Notes under the pieces: model-generated
What the model was told of the DNA's origin: nothing
Databases searched by the model: none
The model's input: only the letters and a program-made list of their open reading frames with translations
NCBI GenBank assembly: GCA_025355005.1
Contig: JANXLV010000156.1
Span: 1-50,001 of the forward strand
DNA length: 50,001 nt
Source: Myxococcales bacterium
GTDB lineage: Bacteria > Myxococcota_A > Polyangia > Polyangiales > Polyangiaceae
Direction: 5' to 3'
In this document: positions 16,027 to 24,501 of the stretch, piece after piece
How the letters are laid out: every line of letters starts with the position of its first letter
How positions within the stretch are numbered: position 1 is the stretch's first letter
Program-made: the position numbers and the translations under genes

Positions 16027-16935
16027 ATGAGCTTCGTCGTCACCGTCATCATCACGTTCATTGGATGCTTCCTCACGGGGTGGTTCATCCGCTTCTTCTG
16101 GCGGCTCTTCGGTCTGTACACGATCGTGCAAGAGGGCACCGCGAACGTGTACGTGCTCTTCGGCAAGGTGCTGGGCGTCATCGCCGAGCCCGGTCTGCAC
16201 TCGCCGCTTCTTCGCTTTGGTCCCGCGGCGCTCGTCGTGAACCTGTTCGGAAAGTGCTCGGTCGTCGACCTTCGGCTCGATCAGGAGTACCTGCGCAGTC
16301 AGCCGGTGAACTCCGAGGAGGGCGCGCCCATGGGCGTCGGCATCTGGTTCGAGATGGCGATCAACGATCCCGTCGCGTTCCTCTTCAAGAACGCGGACCC
16401 ACGCGGCTCGCTGCGCGCGAACGTGTCGAACGCCGCCGTGCGCTGCCTCTCCAACATGCCGCTCGGCACGATGCTCGGCGACCGTCACACCATGAGCCAG
16501 GCAGTGCGGCTCGAGGTCTCTGCGAAGAGCGAGGAGTGGGGCTACCGCTCCGGCTCCGTCTACGTGCGCAAGGTGCACTTCCGCGACGCGGAGATGATGC
16601 GCCAGATCGAGGGCAAGGTCGTGAACCGCCTTCGTCAGGTCACCTCCAGCATCCAGCAGGACGGTACGAACCAGGTGAACATCATCCGCACGACCGCCGA
16701 ACGCACGGCCGCTGTGGAGTTCGCGAAGGCAGCCGCGCTGCGCCCGCAGATCGTCGGCGAAGCGCTGCGCGAGGTGGGCAACGACGAGGAGATCTCGCGC
16801 GCCCTCTTCGACATCCTCGAGCTGCAGCGCCTCTACGACTCCGGCTGCGAGCTCACGCTCGTGCCCGCCGGGTTCGAGCTCGCCACCCAGATGATGGCGA
16901 CCGCGCCCGTGCCCGTCCGCACCCCGGCCCGGTAG
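16027..16935 (+). CDS. SPFH (band 7) domain membrane protein 2
   Basis: 302 residues. An N-terminal membrane helix (about 3-25, FVVTVIITFIGCFLTGWFI) precedes a band 7 domain: LYTIVQEGTANVYVLFGKVL, EPGLHSPLLRFG, VVDLRLDQEYLRSQPVNSEE, GVGIWFEMAINDPVAFLF. The distal part (EWGYRSGSVYVRKVHFRDAE, then AAVEFAKAAALRPQIVGEAL) is the usual helical and oligomerisation segment. GGGGG-type Shine-Dalgarno sequence precedes ATG 16027. With the preceding SPFH gene it forms a two-gene unit like hflK-hflC, though neither protein is close enough by eye to call HflK or HflC. The two products probably form a hetero-oligomer at the inner membrane. Confidence 0.9.
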   Translation: MSFVVTVIITFIGCFLTGWFIRFFWRLFGLYTIVQEGTANVYVLFGKVLGVIAEPGLHSPLLRFGPAALVVNLFGKCSVVDLRLDQEYLRSQPVNSEEGAPMGVGIWFEMAINDPVAFLFKNADPRGSLRANVSNAAVRCLSNMPLGTMLGDRHTMSQAVRLEVSAKSEEWGYRSGSVYVRKVHFRDAEMMRQIEGKVVNRLRQVTSSIQQDGTNQVNIIRTTAERTAAVEFAKAAALRPQIVGEALREVGNDEEISRALFDILELQRLYDSGCELTLVPAGFELATQMMATAPVPVRTPAR

Positions 16936-17037
16936 CCCCGGTAGGCTTGTAAGGCGCACGTTCACGGTTCAGCCCGCTCGGTGCGAATTGTAGCATCGTG
17001 GGTGGACGCCTGGCGCGAACGTGTCCAGACTGAATAA

Positions 17038-17901
17038 GTGGAGCATCGCATTCCGGAGCCAGCGCCCAGCGTCTCGCGCACCGAGCACGCGGAGAAGCAC
17101 GTCACCGTGCTGGACGGCATCCGTCTGCGCTACATCGACGTGGGCCCGCGCACCGACGAGCCGCCGCTGCTCCTGCTCCACGGTCTTGCCTCGCGCATCG
17201 AAGAGTACGACGAGCTCCTACGTCTGCTCGGCCAGGGCCGCCGCACGATCGTGCTGGATTTACCGGGCAACGGCTACTCCGACAAACCCGATCGCGCATA
17301 CTCGCTCTCGCTGATGGAGGACGCCACGCTCGCGCTCCTCGATCACCTGAAGGTCGACCGCCTGAACGTCGCGGGCGGGAGCCTCGGCGGCAACCTCACG
17401 CTGCGGCTCGGCGATCGTCAGCCGCAGCGGTTCGCGAAGCTCGCCGCATGGGCGCCCGCCGGCGCGTGGGATCCGAAGCGCATCTGGCCGTTGCTCTTGC
17501 GCGCCATGCCCATGCGCTTGCTCTTCTGGCCGGTGCTCAAGGTGCAGTCGCGCTTCTGGTACCACCCGAAGTGGCAGGGCCGCACGAAGGCGCTCGCGAA
17601 TGCGTGGGCCCACTTCAAGGACATCTACTGCGCGGGCTTCGTGCGCATGTACGCGGACCTCGCGTACGAGCAGGTCACGACGTCGCTCTACCCGATCGCG
17701 CCGCGCATCAAGCAGCCGGTCTTCCTCGGCTGGGGCGATCAGGATCACGGGCTCGACATGGGGACTGGCATCAAGCGACTCTCCAAGCTCATCCCCGATT
17801 CGCGGCTCGTCGTCTTTCCGGATGCGCGCCACTCGCTCGCGAACGAGGTCCCGGGAGATCTCGCGCGCGCCGTCGACTCGTTCCTCCGCGGCTCGAAGTA
17901 G
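17038..17901 (+). CDS. Alpha/beta hydrolase
   Basis: 287 residues from GTG 17038; the ribosome-binding site is weak. The fold signatures are clear: LLLLHGLASRIEEYDELL with the oxyanion HG at 48-49, the nucleophile elbow VAGGSLGG (S115), an acid at D235 (GWGDQDHGL) and histidine H265 (FPDARHSLANEVPGD). LDLPGNGYSDKPDRAYSL is the typical second strand. A helical cap (about 140-220) with many aromatic residues suggests a hydrophobic substrate. Substrate unknown; relatives include esterases, haloalkane dehalogenases and C-C hydrolases. There is no signal peptide, so it is probably cytoplasmic. Confidence 0.9.
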   Translation: MEHRIPEPAPSVSRTEHAEKHVTVLDGIRLRYIDVGPRTDEPPLLLLHGLASRIEEYDELLRLLGQGRRTIVLDLPGNGYSDKPDRAYSLSLMEDATLALLDHLKVDRLNVAGGSLGGNLTLRLGDRQPQRFAKLAAWAPAGAWDPKRIWPLLLRAMPMRLLFWPVLKVQSRFWYHPKWQGRTKALANAWAHFKDIYCAGFVRMYADLAYEQVTTSLYPIAPRIKQPVFLGWGDQDHGLDMGTGIKRLSKLIPDSRLVVFPDARHSLANEVPGDLARAVDSFLRGSK

Positions 17902-18019
17902 CGCCGCCTCGCGTCGTGGCACAGCGTCAACGCGCGACCTTGGTGTCATGGTCGCGTTGCGCAATTCGCGGAGAACCCGGGCGTTCGTGAGTGGCGCGGC
18001 TCGTGCACCTGCGGCCGGC

Positions 18020-18673
18020 ATGCACGCTTCCACTTTACGTCGCATCACCCGCCTGTTCGTCGTCACGGCGCTCGTTTCCGGAGGCGCGGTCTCGGGTCTC
18101 GTCGCGGGCTGCTCCTCTTCGTCCACCACCACGGGCGGCGGTGGAGGCACGGACGCCGCCACGGACTCCCAAGCGGCGGATGCCAATCAGACGGCTGACG
18201 GCTCGTCGGACACGGACGCAAATGCGGACACGGACAGCGGCATCACGGACGCGGGCACCGTCGCCAGTGCGTTCTCCGTCGATGGTCATGCGTGCACCTT
18301 CGCGAACCTCACCGTCGCCACGATGATCGGGCCCTCGACCTACTGGCGCGTCACGGCGGACCTCACGTGCCCGGTGATCGGCGCAGCGTCGTTCATCGCC
18401 ATCGGTGAGGACAACAAGCCGTATCCCCAGGTCTGCTCGCTCGACTCGCTCGACGCCTCGAAGGAAGGCTACGACGTGGAGCTCGGCGTGAAGTCGGAGA
18501 CGGACGGCGGCTACAACTACACCGCGACATACACGGGTGGCTCGTGCTCGATCACCGGGGGCCCGAAGACCACCGCCGAATACCTGCCCATCCTGCTCAG
18601 CGCCACCGTGAGCAACGGCGCGGGCGGCACCACGCACTCGATCGTCGCGACGGTGTCCGCGCGTCCGATGTGA
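18020..18673 (+). CDS. Putative lipoprotein of unknown function
   Basis: 217 residues from ATG 18020; an in-frame ATG at 17948 would add 24 residues ahead of the signal and is less likely. The signal peptide (MHASTLRRITRLFVVTALVS, then GGAVSGLVAGC) has a strong lipobox with C31. A SSSS linker and an Asp/Ala-rich stretch (DAATDSQAADANQTADGSSD) follow. The mature domain (about 85-217) is beta-rich with four cysteines (HACTFANL, DLTCPVIG, PQVCSLDSL, GGSCSITGG) and ends TVSARPM. This architecture is common among myxobacterial outer-membrane lipoproteins with no assigned role. Confidence 0.75.
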   Translation: MHASTLRRITRLFVVTALVSGGAVSGLVAGCSSSSTTTGGGGGTDAATDSQAADANQTADGSSDTDANADTDSGITDAGTVASAFSVDGHACTFANLTVATMIGPSTYWRVTADLTCPVIGAASFIAIGEDNKPYPQVCSLDSLDASKEGYDVELGVKSETDGGYNYTATYTGGSCSITGGPKTTAEYLPILLSATVSNGAGGTTHSIVATVSARPM

Positions 18674-18700
18674 TCGCGCCTCAGAAGGCCACGGCGCGCC

Positions 18701-19354
18701 TCAGCGGCAGAGCGGCTTCGAGATCGTCGCCTCGAAGTCCGCACACGATGCAGCCTGCATCAGCGCGCCCGCACAAGCCGGCGAGATCGCGAGCTCGAGC
18801 TTCTGCGTCCGCGGCCCCACCACGCAACCCTCCTTGTACTGGCCCATACATTTTGTATGCAAACTGCATGCAGTTGCCGGAGCCGCCCGCTCGAACATCG
18901 AGCACTCCACGCCCTCAGGCGCCGACTCGGTGCAAGGAAGGTTCGTGCAGTTCTTCCGCCGAACGAAGCACCCGCTGCTCTTCTTCATGACACAGGGAGT
19001 GTTGATCTGACCGACAGAGCAACGCTCGAGAGAGGGAGGCAAGGGCGAAGGCGAGGTCGAAGTCGAGGGCGGGGTCGAAGTCGAAGTCGAAGTCGGGGTC
19101 GAAGTCGAAGTCGAAGTCGGGGTCGAAGTCGAAGTCGAAGTCGAAGTCGGGGTCGAAGTCGAAGTCGAAGTCGAAGTCGAAGTCGAAGTCGAAGTCGGGG
19201 TCGAAGTCGAAGTCGGGGTCGGGGTCGAAGTCGGCGTCGTCGTCGAAGTCGAAGTCGTCGTCGTCGTCGGTGTCGTCGTCGAAGTCGGTGTCGTCGTCGC
19301 CGCTCCCCCGCACGCAACCACGACCGCGAGTAGCAGCGCTCTTCGCACGCTCAC
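18701..19354 (-). CDS. Lipoprotein with Thr-Ser/Thr-Pro repeat linker and Cys-rich C-terminal domain
   Basis: 217 residues. The start is GTG 19354, sharing GTGA with the stop of the upstream sigma-54 activator gene. The signal [15 protein letters not shown] has C15 as the lipidation site. About 85 residues of Thr-Ser and Thr-Pro dipeptides follow (DNA repeat at 19045-19297). The C-terminal domain (about 110-217) has about ten cysteines: ERCSVGQINTPCVMKKSSGC, NCTNLPC, VECSMF, TACSLHTKC, EGCVVG, PACAGALMQAASCADFE. The linker is probably an extended stalk holding a disulfide-bonded domain away from the membrane. Location in one operon with a regulator and another lipoprotein suggests envelope sensing or surface function, but this is inference. 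Confidence 0.8.
   Translation of the reverse strand: MSVRRALLLAVVVACGGAATTTPTSTTTPTTTTTSTSTTTPTSTPTPTSTSTPTSTSTSTSTSTSTSTPTSTSTSTSTPTSTSTSTPTSTSTSTPPSTSTSPSPLPPSLERCSVGQINTPCVMKKSSGCFVRRKNCTNLPCTESAPEGVECSMFERAAPATACSLHTKCMGQYKEGCVVGPRTQKLELAISPACAGALMQAASCADFEATISKPLCR
19045..19297. repeat. Hexanucleotide repeat encoding Thr-Ser/Thr-Pro
   Basis: The plus strand is built from units GAAGTC and GGGGTC with a few GTCGTC variants, giving an almost uninterrupted 6-bp periodicity for about 250 bp. On the coding (minus) strand the units read Thr-Ser, Thr-Pro or Thr-Thr. Because the unit is 6 bp, gain or loss of units changes the stalk length without shifting the frame. It is not a CRISPR: there are no spacers. 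Confidence 0.95.
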
Positions 19355-21300
19355 AGCCCGAACGAGCGCAGCTTCTTGTGCAGTCCCTCGCGCGTGATGC
19401 CGAGCGACTTTGCGGACGCGGTCTTGTTGTTGCCGTGCTCGCGGAGGGACTCGATGAGGAGCCAGCGCTCCACCTGATCCATCATCTCCTTGAGCGTGCC
19501 CTTCGCGGGGCGCACGCGCTCGACCATGCCTTCGACCTGGCGCACGCGCGGCGACAGCATGTCTGGCGTGATGAAGCCGCCGACGTCGACCTGGATCATC
19601 AGACGCTGAATTTCGTTCTGCAGCTCGCGCACGTTGCCCGGCCAGTCGTAGCCCTGGAGAAGCTCCATGGTCTGCTGCGCGAAGCCCGACGTGGGCTTGC
19701 CCAGCTCCGCGGTGTAGCGCGTGAGGAAGTACTCCGCGATGACGGGGATGTCCTCACGACGCTCGCGCAGCGGTGGCACGCGCAGAGGGAACACCTTCAG
19801 GCGGTAGTAGAGGTCCTCGCGGAAGCGGCCCTCGGCCACCTCCTTCTCGAGGTTGCGATTCGTCGCGGCGACGATGCGCACGTTGACGCGCTTCTCGACC
19901 GTCGCGCCGATCGCGCGGATCTCGCCTTCCTGCAGCACGCGTAGCAGCTTGCTCTGGAGGGAGATCGGCATCTCCGTCACTTCGTCGAGGAAGAGCGTGC
20001 CGCCGTCCGCGATCTCGAAGAGGCCCTTCTTCTCTTCGTGTGCGCCCGTGAAGGCGCCCTTCTTGTGTCCGAATAGCTCGCTCTCGAGCAGGTTCTCGGG
20101 CATCGCGGCGCAGTTCTGGCCGACAAACAGCTTGTCGCGCCGCTTGCTGCGATAGTGCACGCTGGCGGCGACGAGCTCCTTGCCCACGCCCGTCTCGCCT
20201 TCGATGAGGACCGTGACCTTCGTGTCCACGACCTTGTCCAGCTGCGCGAGGAGCGCCTTCATGGGCGCGCTGGTGCCGATGATCTTCGGTTCGCCCGATT
20301 TTCCGCCAGTGCGCCGCTCTTGCTCGCGGCCCTTGAGGAACTGGTTCTCCTTCTTCAGACGCTCTTCAGCAGAGCGCAGCCGCGCAAGGAGGCGCGCGTT
20401 CGCGACGGCGAGCGACGCGTTGTACGCGAGCACGCCCATCACCTCGAGCTGCTTCGGCGTGAACACGCCCGTGGTCTGGCGGTTGTCCACCTGCAGCACA
20501 CCCAGGATGTCGTCTGCGCCGCGCCAGAGCGGCACGGCAAGCGTGGAGCGGATCTGCGCGCCCATGAGCGACTCGCTGGTGCCCATCTCCGCCTGCGCGT
20601 CCGCGGCGATGATGCCCGCGCGTTCTGCGATCACGCGACGGAAGATGCTGCGCGTGACCGGGATGGGCCCTTCGGCGGTAGCCTGTCCGCGCACGCGCGT
20701 CTGCACGGGGACGTAGCTGGCCTGCTCTGGCGGCACACCCTCTTCGTCGTCGCGCAGGATGACCGTAACGTGCGTGCTCTCCGGCACGAGCGCGAAGCAT
20801 GCATCCGTGATGGCGCGCAGCACCTCGCTGAGATCCTGCGCCTGCCCGATGCGCTTCTGCGCCTCGTAGAGCGTGCGGAGCAGCTGGTCGTCGCGTTCGA
20901 CGATTTGCGCTTCACCGGCCTGCGAGAGCTCGGAGATCTTCTTCAGCGCGAAGACGCGCGCGTCCTCTGCGTCGTCGCGGATGACGACCTTGAGCTCCAC
21001 GCGGAGCTGCTGCGAGCCGAACTCGATCACGTCGTCCGTACGGAGGAGGATCTCGCGCCCGTTTCCGTCCTCCAGCGCAATACGCGTGTCGCCGCGGACC
21101 ACGAACGTCCCGTTGCGCGAGCGCATGTCGGTCAGGCGATACGCCTCTCCGATGCGCTCGATGCGGGCGTGGTCCCCGGACACGTGCTCGTCCGGCAAGA
21201 GGATGTCATTGCCTTCGGCGCGACCGATGCGAATGCCATCCTTGGGGGTCGAGAACTCTCGTCCCTTGAGCTTGCCGAACTGAACGACGAAACGAATCAT
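19351..21300 (-). CDS. Sigma-54-dependent transcriptional activator with FHA and GAF domains
   Basis: 649 residues from ATG 21300, one base after the stop of the upstream gene. Domains in order: FHA (about 20-105; [27 protein letters not shown]), a GAF sensor (about 140-305), and an AAA+ sigma-54 interaction domain (about 338-570) with Walker A GETGVGKE (368-375), the sigma-54 contact loop GAFTGA (415-420) and Walker B GGTLFLDE (433-440). A Fis-type helix-turn-helix lies at the C-terminus ([21 protein letters not shown]). The FHA domain reads phosphothreonine, so the regulator is probably controlled by a Ser/Thr kinase, a common myxobacterial design. It needs sigma-54 RNA polymerase to act. 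It is co-transcribed with lipoproteins on both sides. Confidence 0.95.
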   Translation of the reverse strand: MIRFVVQFGKLKGREFSTPKDGIRIGRAEGNDILLPDEHVSGDHARIERIGEAYRLTDMRSRNGTFVVRGDTRIALEDGNGREILLRTDDVIEFGSQQLRVELKVVIRDDAEDARVFALKKISELSQAGEAQIVERDDQLLRTLYEAQKRIGQAQDLSEVLRAITDACFALVPESTHVTVILRDDEEGVPPEQASYVPVQTRVRGQATAEGPIPVTRSIFRRVIAERAGIIAADAQAEMGTSESLMGAQIRSTLAVPLWRGADDILGVLQVDNRQTTGVFTPKQLEVMGVLAYNASLAVANARLLARLRSAEERLKKENQFLKGREQERRTGGKSGEPKIIGTSAPMKALLAQLDKVVDTKVTVLIEGETGVGKELVAASVHYRSKRRDKLFVGQNCAAMPENLLESELFGHKKGAFTGAHEEKKGLFEIADGGTLFLDEVTEMPISLQSKLLRVLQEGEIRAIGATVEKRVNVRIVAATNRNLEKEVAEGRFREDLYYRLKVFPLRVPPLRERREDIPVIAEYFLTRYTAELGKPTSGFAQQTMELLQGYDWPGNVRELQNEIQRLMIQVDVGGFITPDMLSPRVRQVEGMVERVRPAKGTLKEMMDQVERWLLIESLREHGNNKTASAKSLGITREGLHKKLRSFGL

Positions 21301-21301
21301 G

Positions 21302-23059
21302 TCAGGGCGTGGCGCGCGATCGCATGATGAGCGACACCTTCGCGAGCGCGTCATCCGCCATCAGCAAGCTCTTGTTGCCGGACGCGGCATCAGCGTCGAC
21401 GATCTTGTCGAATGCGTCGGACGCCGAGATGTCGCCCTTGGGCGCCAGGAACTCCACGGCTTCTGCCATGGCCAGGCGAACGCCCGGGTCCTTCACCTTG
21501 TCGACCTTGGAGACCATGATGCCGCGCGTGGCGTCGTTGCCGTATGCGGCTGCCATGTAGCAGGCCTTGGTGAACGCGAAGCGCCCGTCCGCTGCAGACG
21601 GGACGGGCTGGTCGAGGAAGCTCACGTAGCAGTTTGCGTCCTCCTTGCACTTGTCGACCACGCCGGCGGCGCCCTTGAAGAGATCCTTCTCGGTCGCAGG
21701 ACCTTTGCCCAGCGTCTTCTCGATCGCGTCGTTGACGGCGTCCTTCCGGGCGAAGCCCATCACGCGAATGGCCGACAGGAGCCCTGCGGCCTGCACTGCG
21801 TCCGCTGATGTTCCCTTGGCGGTGGCGACCTCCTTCAGGAAGAAGTCGACCATGTTGACGTCGTAGAAGTGCGAAGCCGCGCTCAGCATGACCGCGCGAC
21901 CGAAGCCGCCGCCGAGCTGCACGGACGTCTGCGGATCCACCTTGTTGTAGGTAGCGAGGAACGCCTTCTGGACGCTCGCGTCCTTGGCGAAGTGCACGAG
22001 GTTGAGCGCGACGATCGTCTGGATCGTGTCGTCATCCGTGGCGTTGACGGTCTCGAGGAGCACGTCGCGCGTGGCCGGTCGCGAGAGGTACGCGAGCGGC
22101 TCGGACAGCATGACGATGCCAGCGCCGCCCGGATAGCCCTTGTAGAGCGCGTTCGTGTCCGCGTCGGTGCCCTTCAGCGCGCCGACGAGCGCCCCCTCGG
22201 CCTCCTTCGGCATCCTGAGGAGCGCGTTGCGGATCGCGTTGCGCATGGAACCCTTCGTGGGCGTGAGCAGCGCGGTGACGAGCGGCTTCACGCCGCCCGC
22301 GAACTTGATGAGGCCGATGAGACGGATGCTCGTGCCCTGCGTGAACTCGAACTGGTCGTTCGCGAACTTGTCGTCGGGCGAGGGCGTGAACGGCTGCGAG
22401 ATCTTCTCGACCGCCTTCGGGCCCCACGACACGTGCTTCGCCGTGATGATCGCGGTGGTGAGGTCCGTCACGAGGTTGATCGACTTCGCCTTCGAGATCT
22501 GGAACTTCGCGAAGCACGTCCAGAGCGCATCGATCAGGCCCTGGTCGGAGAGCTTGCCCTGCTTCGCGAGGCTGGTGGTCGCCTGCGCGGAGAACTTCAC
22601 GTCCTCGTCGTTCTTTCCGGGCTCGTAGTCAGTGAGGGCCTTCGCGAACGCCGGTGAGGCGCGCGGATCCGCCATGTCGCCGAGCGTCTTGATGAGCTCC
22701 TTGCGCGTCTTCTCGTCCAGGTTGCCCGCGAGGTATTGCTTGGCGAGCGGCTCGACGACGACGTCGAGGACACTCTTCACCTTCGGGTCCTCCTTCGCGT
22801 TCTTCTTGTCGGCGGCGTTGTTCAGCGCGTCGCCGTAGAACTCGCCCAGGCGCTTGATAGCAGGGGTGCGCTGCGCGGGGTCGTCGAGGCGCTTCACCCA
22901 CGTTGCGGGATCGTTCTCGTCCGCGCAAGCCGTGAGCGTCGTCGCGGCGACGGCGACGCCGAAGAGGGCGGCCGGCGCGCCGAGGCTCGCAACGGACAGG
23001 CCTGCCAGCGACAGAGTCCTCATCCGGGCAACCAGCGGAAGCATCTTGAGCGATTTCAT
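21302..23059 (-). CDS. Lipoprotein with HEAT-like helical repeats
   Basis: 585 residues from ATG 23059, with GAGGAG seven bases upstream. The long signal ends in a lipobox (TTLTAC, C45). The mature protein is almost entirely helical, in repeats resembling HEAT/armadillo units: WVKRLDDPAQRTPAIKRLGE, ELIKTLGDMADPRASPAFAK, NAIRNALLRMPKEAEGALVG, TRGIMVSKVDKVKDPGVRLA. Such solenoids are protein-binding scaffolds. It is the first gene of a three-gene minus-strand operon with the sigma-54 activator (1-bp gap) and the Thr-Ser-repeat lipoprotein. A good promoter and a leader hairpin lie upstream. A role in sensing or assembly at the envelope is plausible but unproven. Confidence 0.85.
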   Translation of the reverse strand: MKSLKMLPLVARMRTLSLAGLSVASLGAPAALFGVAVAATTLTACADENDPATWVKRLDDPAQRTPAIKRLGEFYGDALNNAADKKNAKEDPKVKSVLDVVVEPLAKQYLAGNLDEKTRKELIKTLGDMADPRASPAFAKALTDYEPGKNDEDVKFSAQATTSLAKQGKLSDQGLIDALWTCFAKFQISKAKSINLVTDLTTAIITAKHVSWGPKAVEKISQPFTPSPDDKFANDQFEFTQGTSIRLIGLIKFAGGVKPLVTALLTPTKGSMRNAIRNALLRMPKEAEGALVGALKGTDADTNALYKGYPGGAGIVMLSEPLAYLSRPATRDVLLETVNATDDDTIQTIVALNLVHFAKDASVQKAFLATYNKVDPQTSVQLGGGFGRAVMLSAASHFYDVNMVDFFLKEVATAKGTSADAVQAAGLLSAIRVMGFARKDAVNDAIEKTLGKGPATEKDLFKGAAGVVDKCKEDANCYVSFLDQPVPSAADGRFAFTKACYMAAAYGNDATRGIMVSKVDKVKDPGVRLAMAEAVEFLAPKGDISASDAFDKIVDADAASGNKSLLMADDALAKVSLIMRSRATP

Positions 23060-23086
23060 CGTGCGTCTCCTCAACACTTCGTTCGT

Positions 23087-23109
23087 GGGGAGAAAATGCG
23101 TTTTCCCCC
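23087..23109 (-). promoter_or_regulatory. Hairpin in the leader of the HEAT-lipoprotein gene
   Basis: GGGGAGAAAA and TTTTCCCCC flank TGCG and can fold with a single bulged base. It lies about 30 bp upstream of the ATG and shortly after the predicted transcription start. It may affect mRNA stability or translation. The function is a guess. Confidence 0.35.
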
Positions 23110-23125
23110 GTGAAAATCCGTCCCG

Positions 23126-23154
23126 AACCTAGTCGGCGCCGCCGGAGGTGTCAA
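23126..23154 (-). promoter_or_regulatory. Sigma-70-type promoter for the lipoprotein/activator operon
   Basis: On the minus strand a perfect TTGACA (23149-23154) is followed after 17 bp by TAGGTT (23126-23131), a weaker -10 of the kind seen in GC-rich bacteria. The predicted start is near 23119, giving a leader of about 60 nt before ATG 23059. The rest of the 196-bp gap up to 23256 shows no gene. Confidence 0.55.
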
Positions 23155-23255
23155 CGAACGTTCTCACCCCGGCAAGGTGACCCGACTGGTAGAATCCATG
23201 GATGGGCGAGCGCTTCGAGAAGCGTGCTGCGATCGTGCGGCGGCGGCGCGCCTGG

Positions 23256-24422
23256 CTAGCCGATAATCATGGCCTCTGACAGGAGCTTGCCTTCCTTGAA
23301 GCGGCGCAGGTTCCAGCGGGACATGAGCTCCGTGTCCTTGCCTGTCACGATCTGCTCCGCGATCTTCTTTCCCATGATGGGCGCCATCATGAAGCCGTGG
23401 CCCATGAACCCCGACGCCTGGAAGAAGTTCGGCACGAGGTCCACCGGACCCACGATGGGGTTCGCGTCCGGCGTGAGGTCGTAGCAACCCGACCACTGCC
23501 GCAGCACCTTCACGCGACCGAGCAGCGGGCACGCGCGCGTGAGCGACCGCGCGTAGCGACCCAGGAACGCGTGGGAGCTGTCGTGGTTCACGCCCGGCGG
23601 CACGTGCTCCTGTCCGATGCCGCCGACGATCTCACCGCGCGTGGACTGGCTGAAATATAGGCCATCCGAGAGATCGGCGACCAGCGGACGCAGCCACGGT
23701 TTCAGCGGCTCCGTGGAGCAGATTTCGTGACGGTGCGGTTTGTTCGGCAGCTCGACGCCGAGCATCTTCGCGATCTCGGGTGACCACGCGCCCGCCGCAT
23801 TCACGACCTTGCGCGTCTTCATGACGCCCTTCGTTCCGCGCTTGCCGACGGCGTCCAGCACGACGCCAGTGATCTCTCCGCGCTCCATCTCGAAGCCCTT
23901 CACGTCCGTGAAGGTGTGGATCTCCACGCCGCGCTTCTGCGCCGCCTGCGCGAAGCCCCAGACGAATGGCCATGGGAACACCACGCCGTCGTCGCCGTTG
24001 TAGCTCGCAGCGACGATGCCGTCCGTGTCGAGCTCGGGGACGATCTCCTGCGCCTCCTTCGGCGTCAGCATGCGGGTGCTCAACTTGCATGCATTCTGCA
24101 CCTTCACGCTCGCCTCGAGCGCGCGGCGCTTCTCTTCGGTCCGCACGATGAAGAGGTAGCCGCCCTGGCGGAACCACACGTTGATCTTCATCTCGCTCGC
24201 GAAGTCGCGGCAGATGCGGATGCTCTCCTGCATGAGGCGCACGTTCGCCTCGGACGACCACTGCGCACGCACGCCGCCGCCGTTGCGCCCGCTCGCGCCG
24301 CCGCAGAGGTAGCTCCTGTCGACGACGGACACCTTCGCGACGCCGAGGCTCGCGAGGTGATACGCGATCGCGAGGCCCATGATCCCGGCGCCGATGACGA
24401 CGATGTCCGCTTCGGTTCGCAT
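23256..24422 (-). CDS. FAD-dependent oxidoreductase (DAO / sarcosine oxidase beta-like)
   Basis: 388 residues from ATG 24422. The N-terminal dinucleotide-binding motif is DIVVIGAGIMGLAIAYHLA (GAGIMG at 11-16) followed by VVDRSYLCGGASGRNGGGVRAQW, where FAD sits. The middle contains VVNAAGAWSPEIAKMLGVELP. The C-terminus has the second flavin motif (CYDLTPDANPIVGPVDLVPNFFQ and SGFMGHGFMMAPIMGKKIAE). Members of this family oxidise secondary or primary amines of amino acids such as sarcosine, glycine or proline. The exact substrate cannot be read from the sequence. No signal peptide. It is followed by the operon promoter of the lipoprotein gene and preceded by cysQ with a 79-bp gap. Confidence 0.9.
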   Translation of the reverse strand: MRTEADIVVIGAGIMGLAIAYHLASLGVAKVSVVDRSYLCGGASGRNGGGVRAQWSSEANVRLMQESIRICRDFASEMKINVWFRQGGYLFIVRTEEKRRALEASVKVQNACKLSTRMLTPKEAQEIVPELDTDGIVAASYNGDDGVVFPWPFVWGFAQAAQKRGVEIHTFTDVKGFEMERGEITGVVLDAVGKRGTKGVMKTRKVVNAAGAWSPEIAKMLGVELPNKPHRHEICSTEPLKPWLRPLVADLSDGLYFSQSTRGEIVGGIGQEHVPPGVNHDSSHAFLGRYARSLTRACPLLGRVKVLRQWSGCYDLTPDANPIVGPVDLVPNFFQASGFMGHGFMMAPIMGKKIAEQIVTGKDTELMSRWNLRRFKEGKLLSEAMIIG

Positions 24423-24434
24423 TGCGCGGTGGGG

Positions 24435-24462
24435 AGTATAGTCCGAGGACGTGCTCCGTCGA
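24435..24462 (-). promoter_or_regulatory. Candidate promoter of the FAD-oxidoreductase gene
   Basis: On the minus strand TCGACG (24457-24462) and TATACT (24435-24440) are separated by 16 bp. The -10 matches the consensus in five of six positions. The predicted start is only about 6 bases before the ATG, so the message would be nearly leaderless, consistent with the lack of a Shine-Dalgarno. Confidence 0.4.
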
Positions 24463-24501
24463 GGCTCCGTCAACGTACCAGTCAGACGAGGTCCGGCATT
24501 G

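Noticed and set aside
19045..19297. Possible CRISPR-like array
   Set aside because: The repeat is a contiguous 6-bp unit without unique spacers, and no cas gene is nearby.
18857..19333. Arg-Ser-rich plus-strand frame (RSRSRGRSRS) and Asp-Phe-rich minus-strand frame through the hexanucleotide repeat
   Set aside because: Both are by-products of the repeat. The Thr-Ser/Thr-Pro frame has a lipoprotein signal, a Cys-rich domain and overlap with the upstream gene.
21299..22657. Plus-strand frames opposite the HEAT-like lipoprotein and the activator
   Set aside because: Arg/Glu/Leu/His-rich shadow translations of supported minus-strand genes, with no signals of their own.
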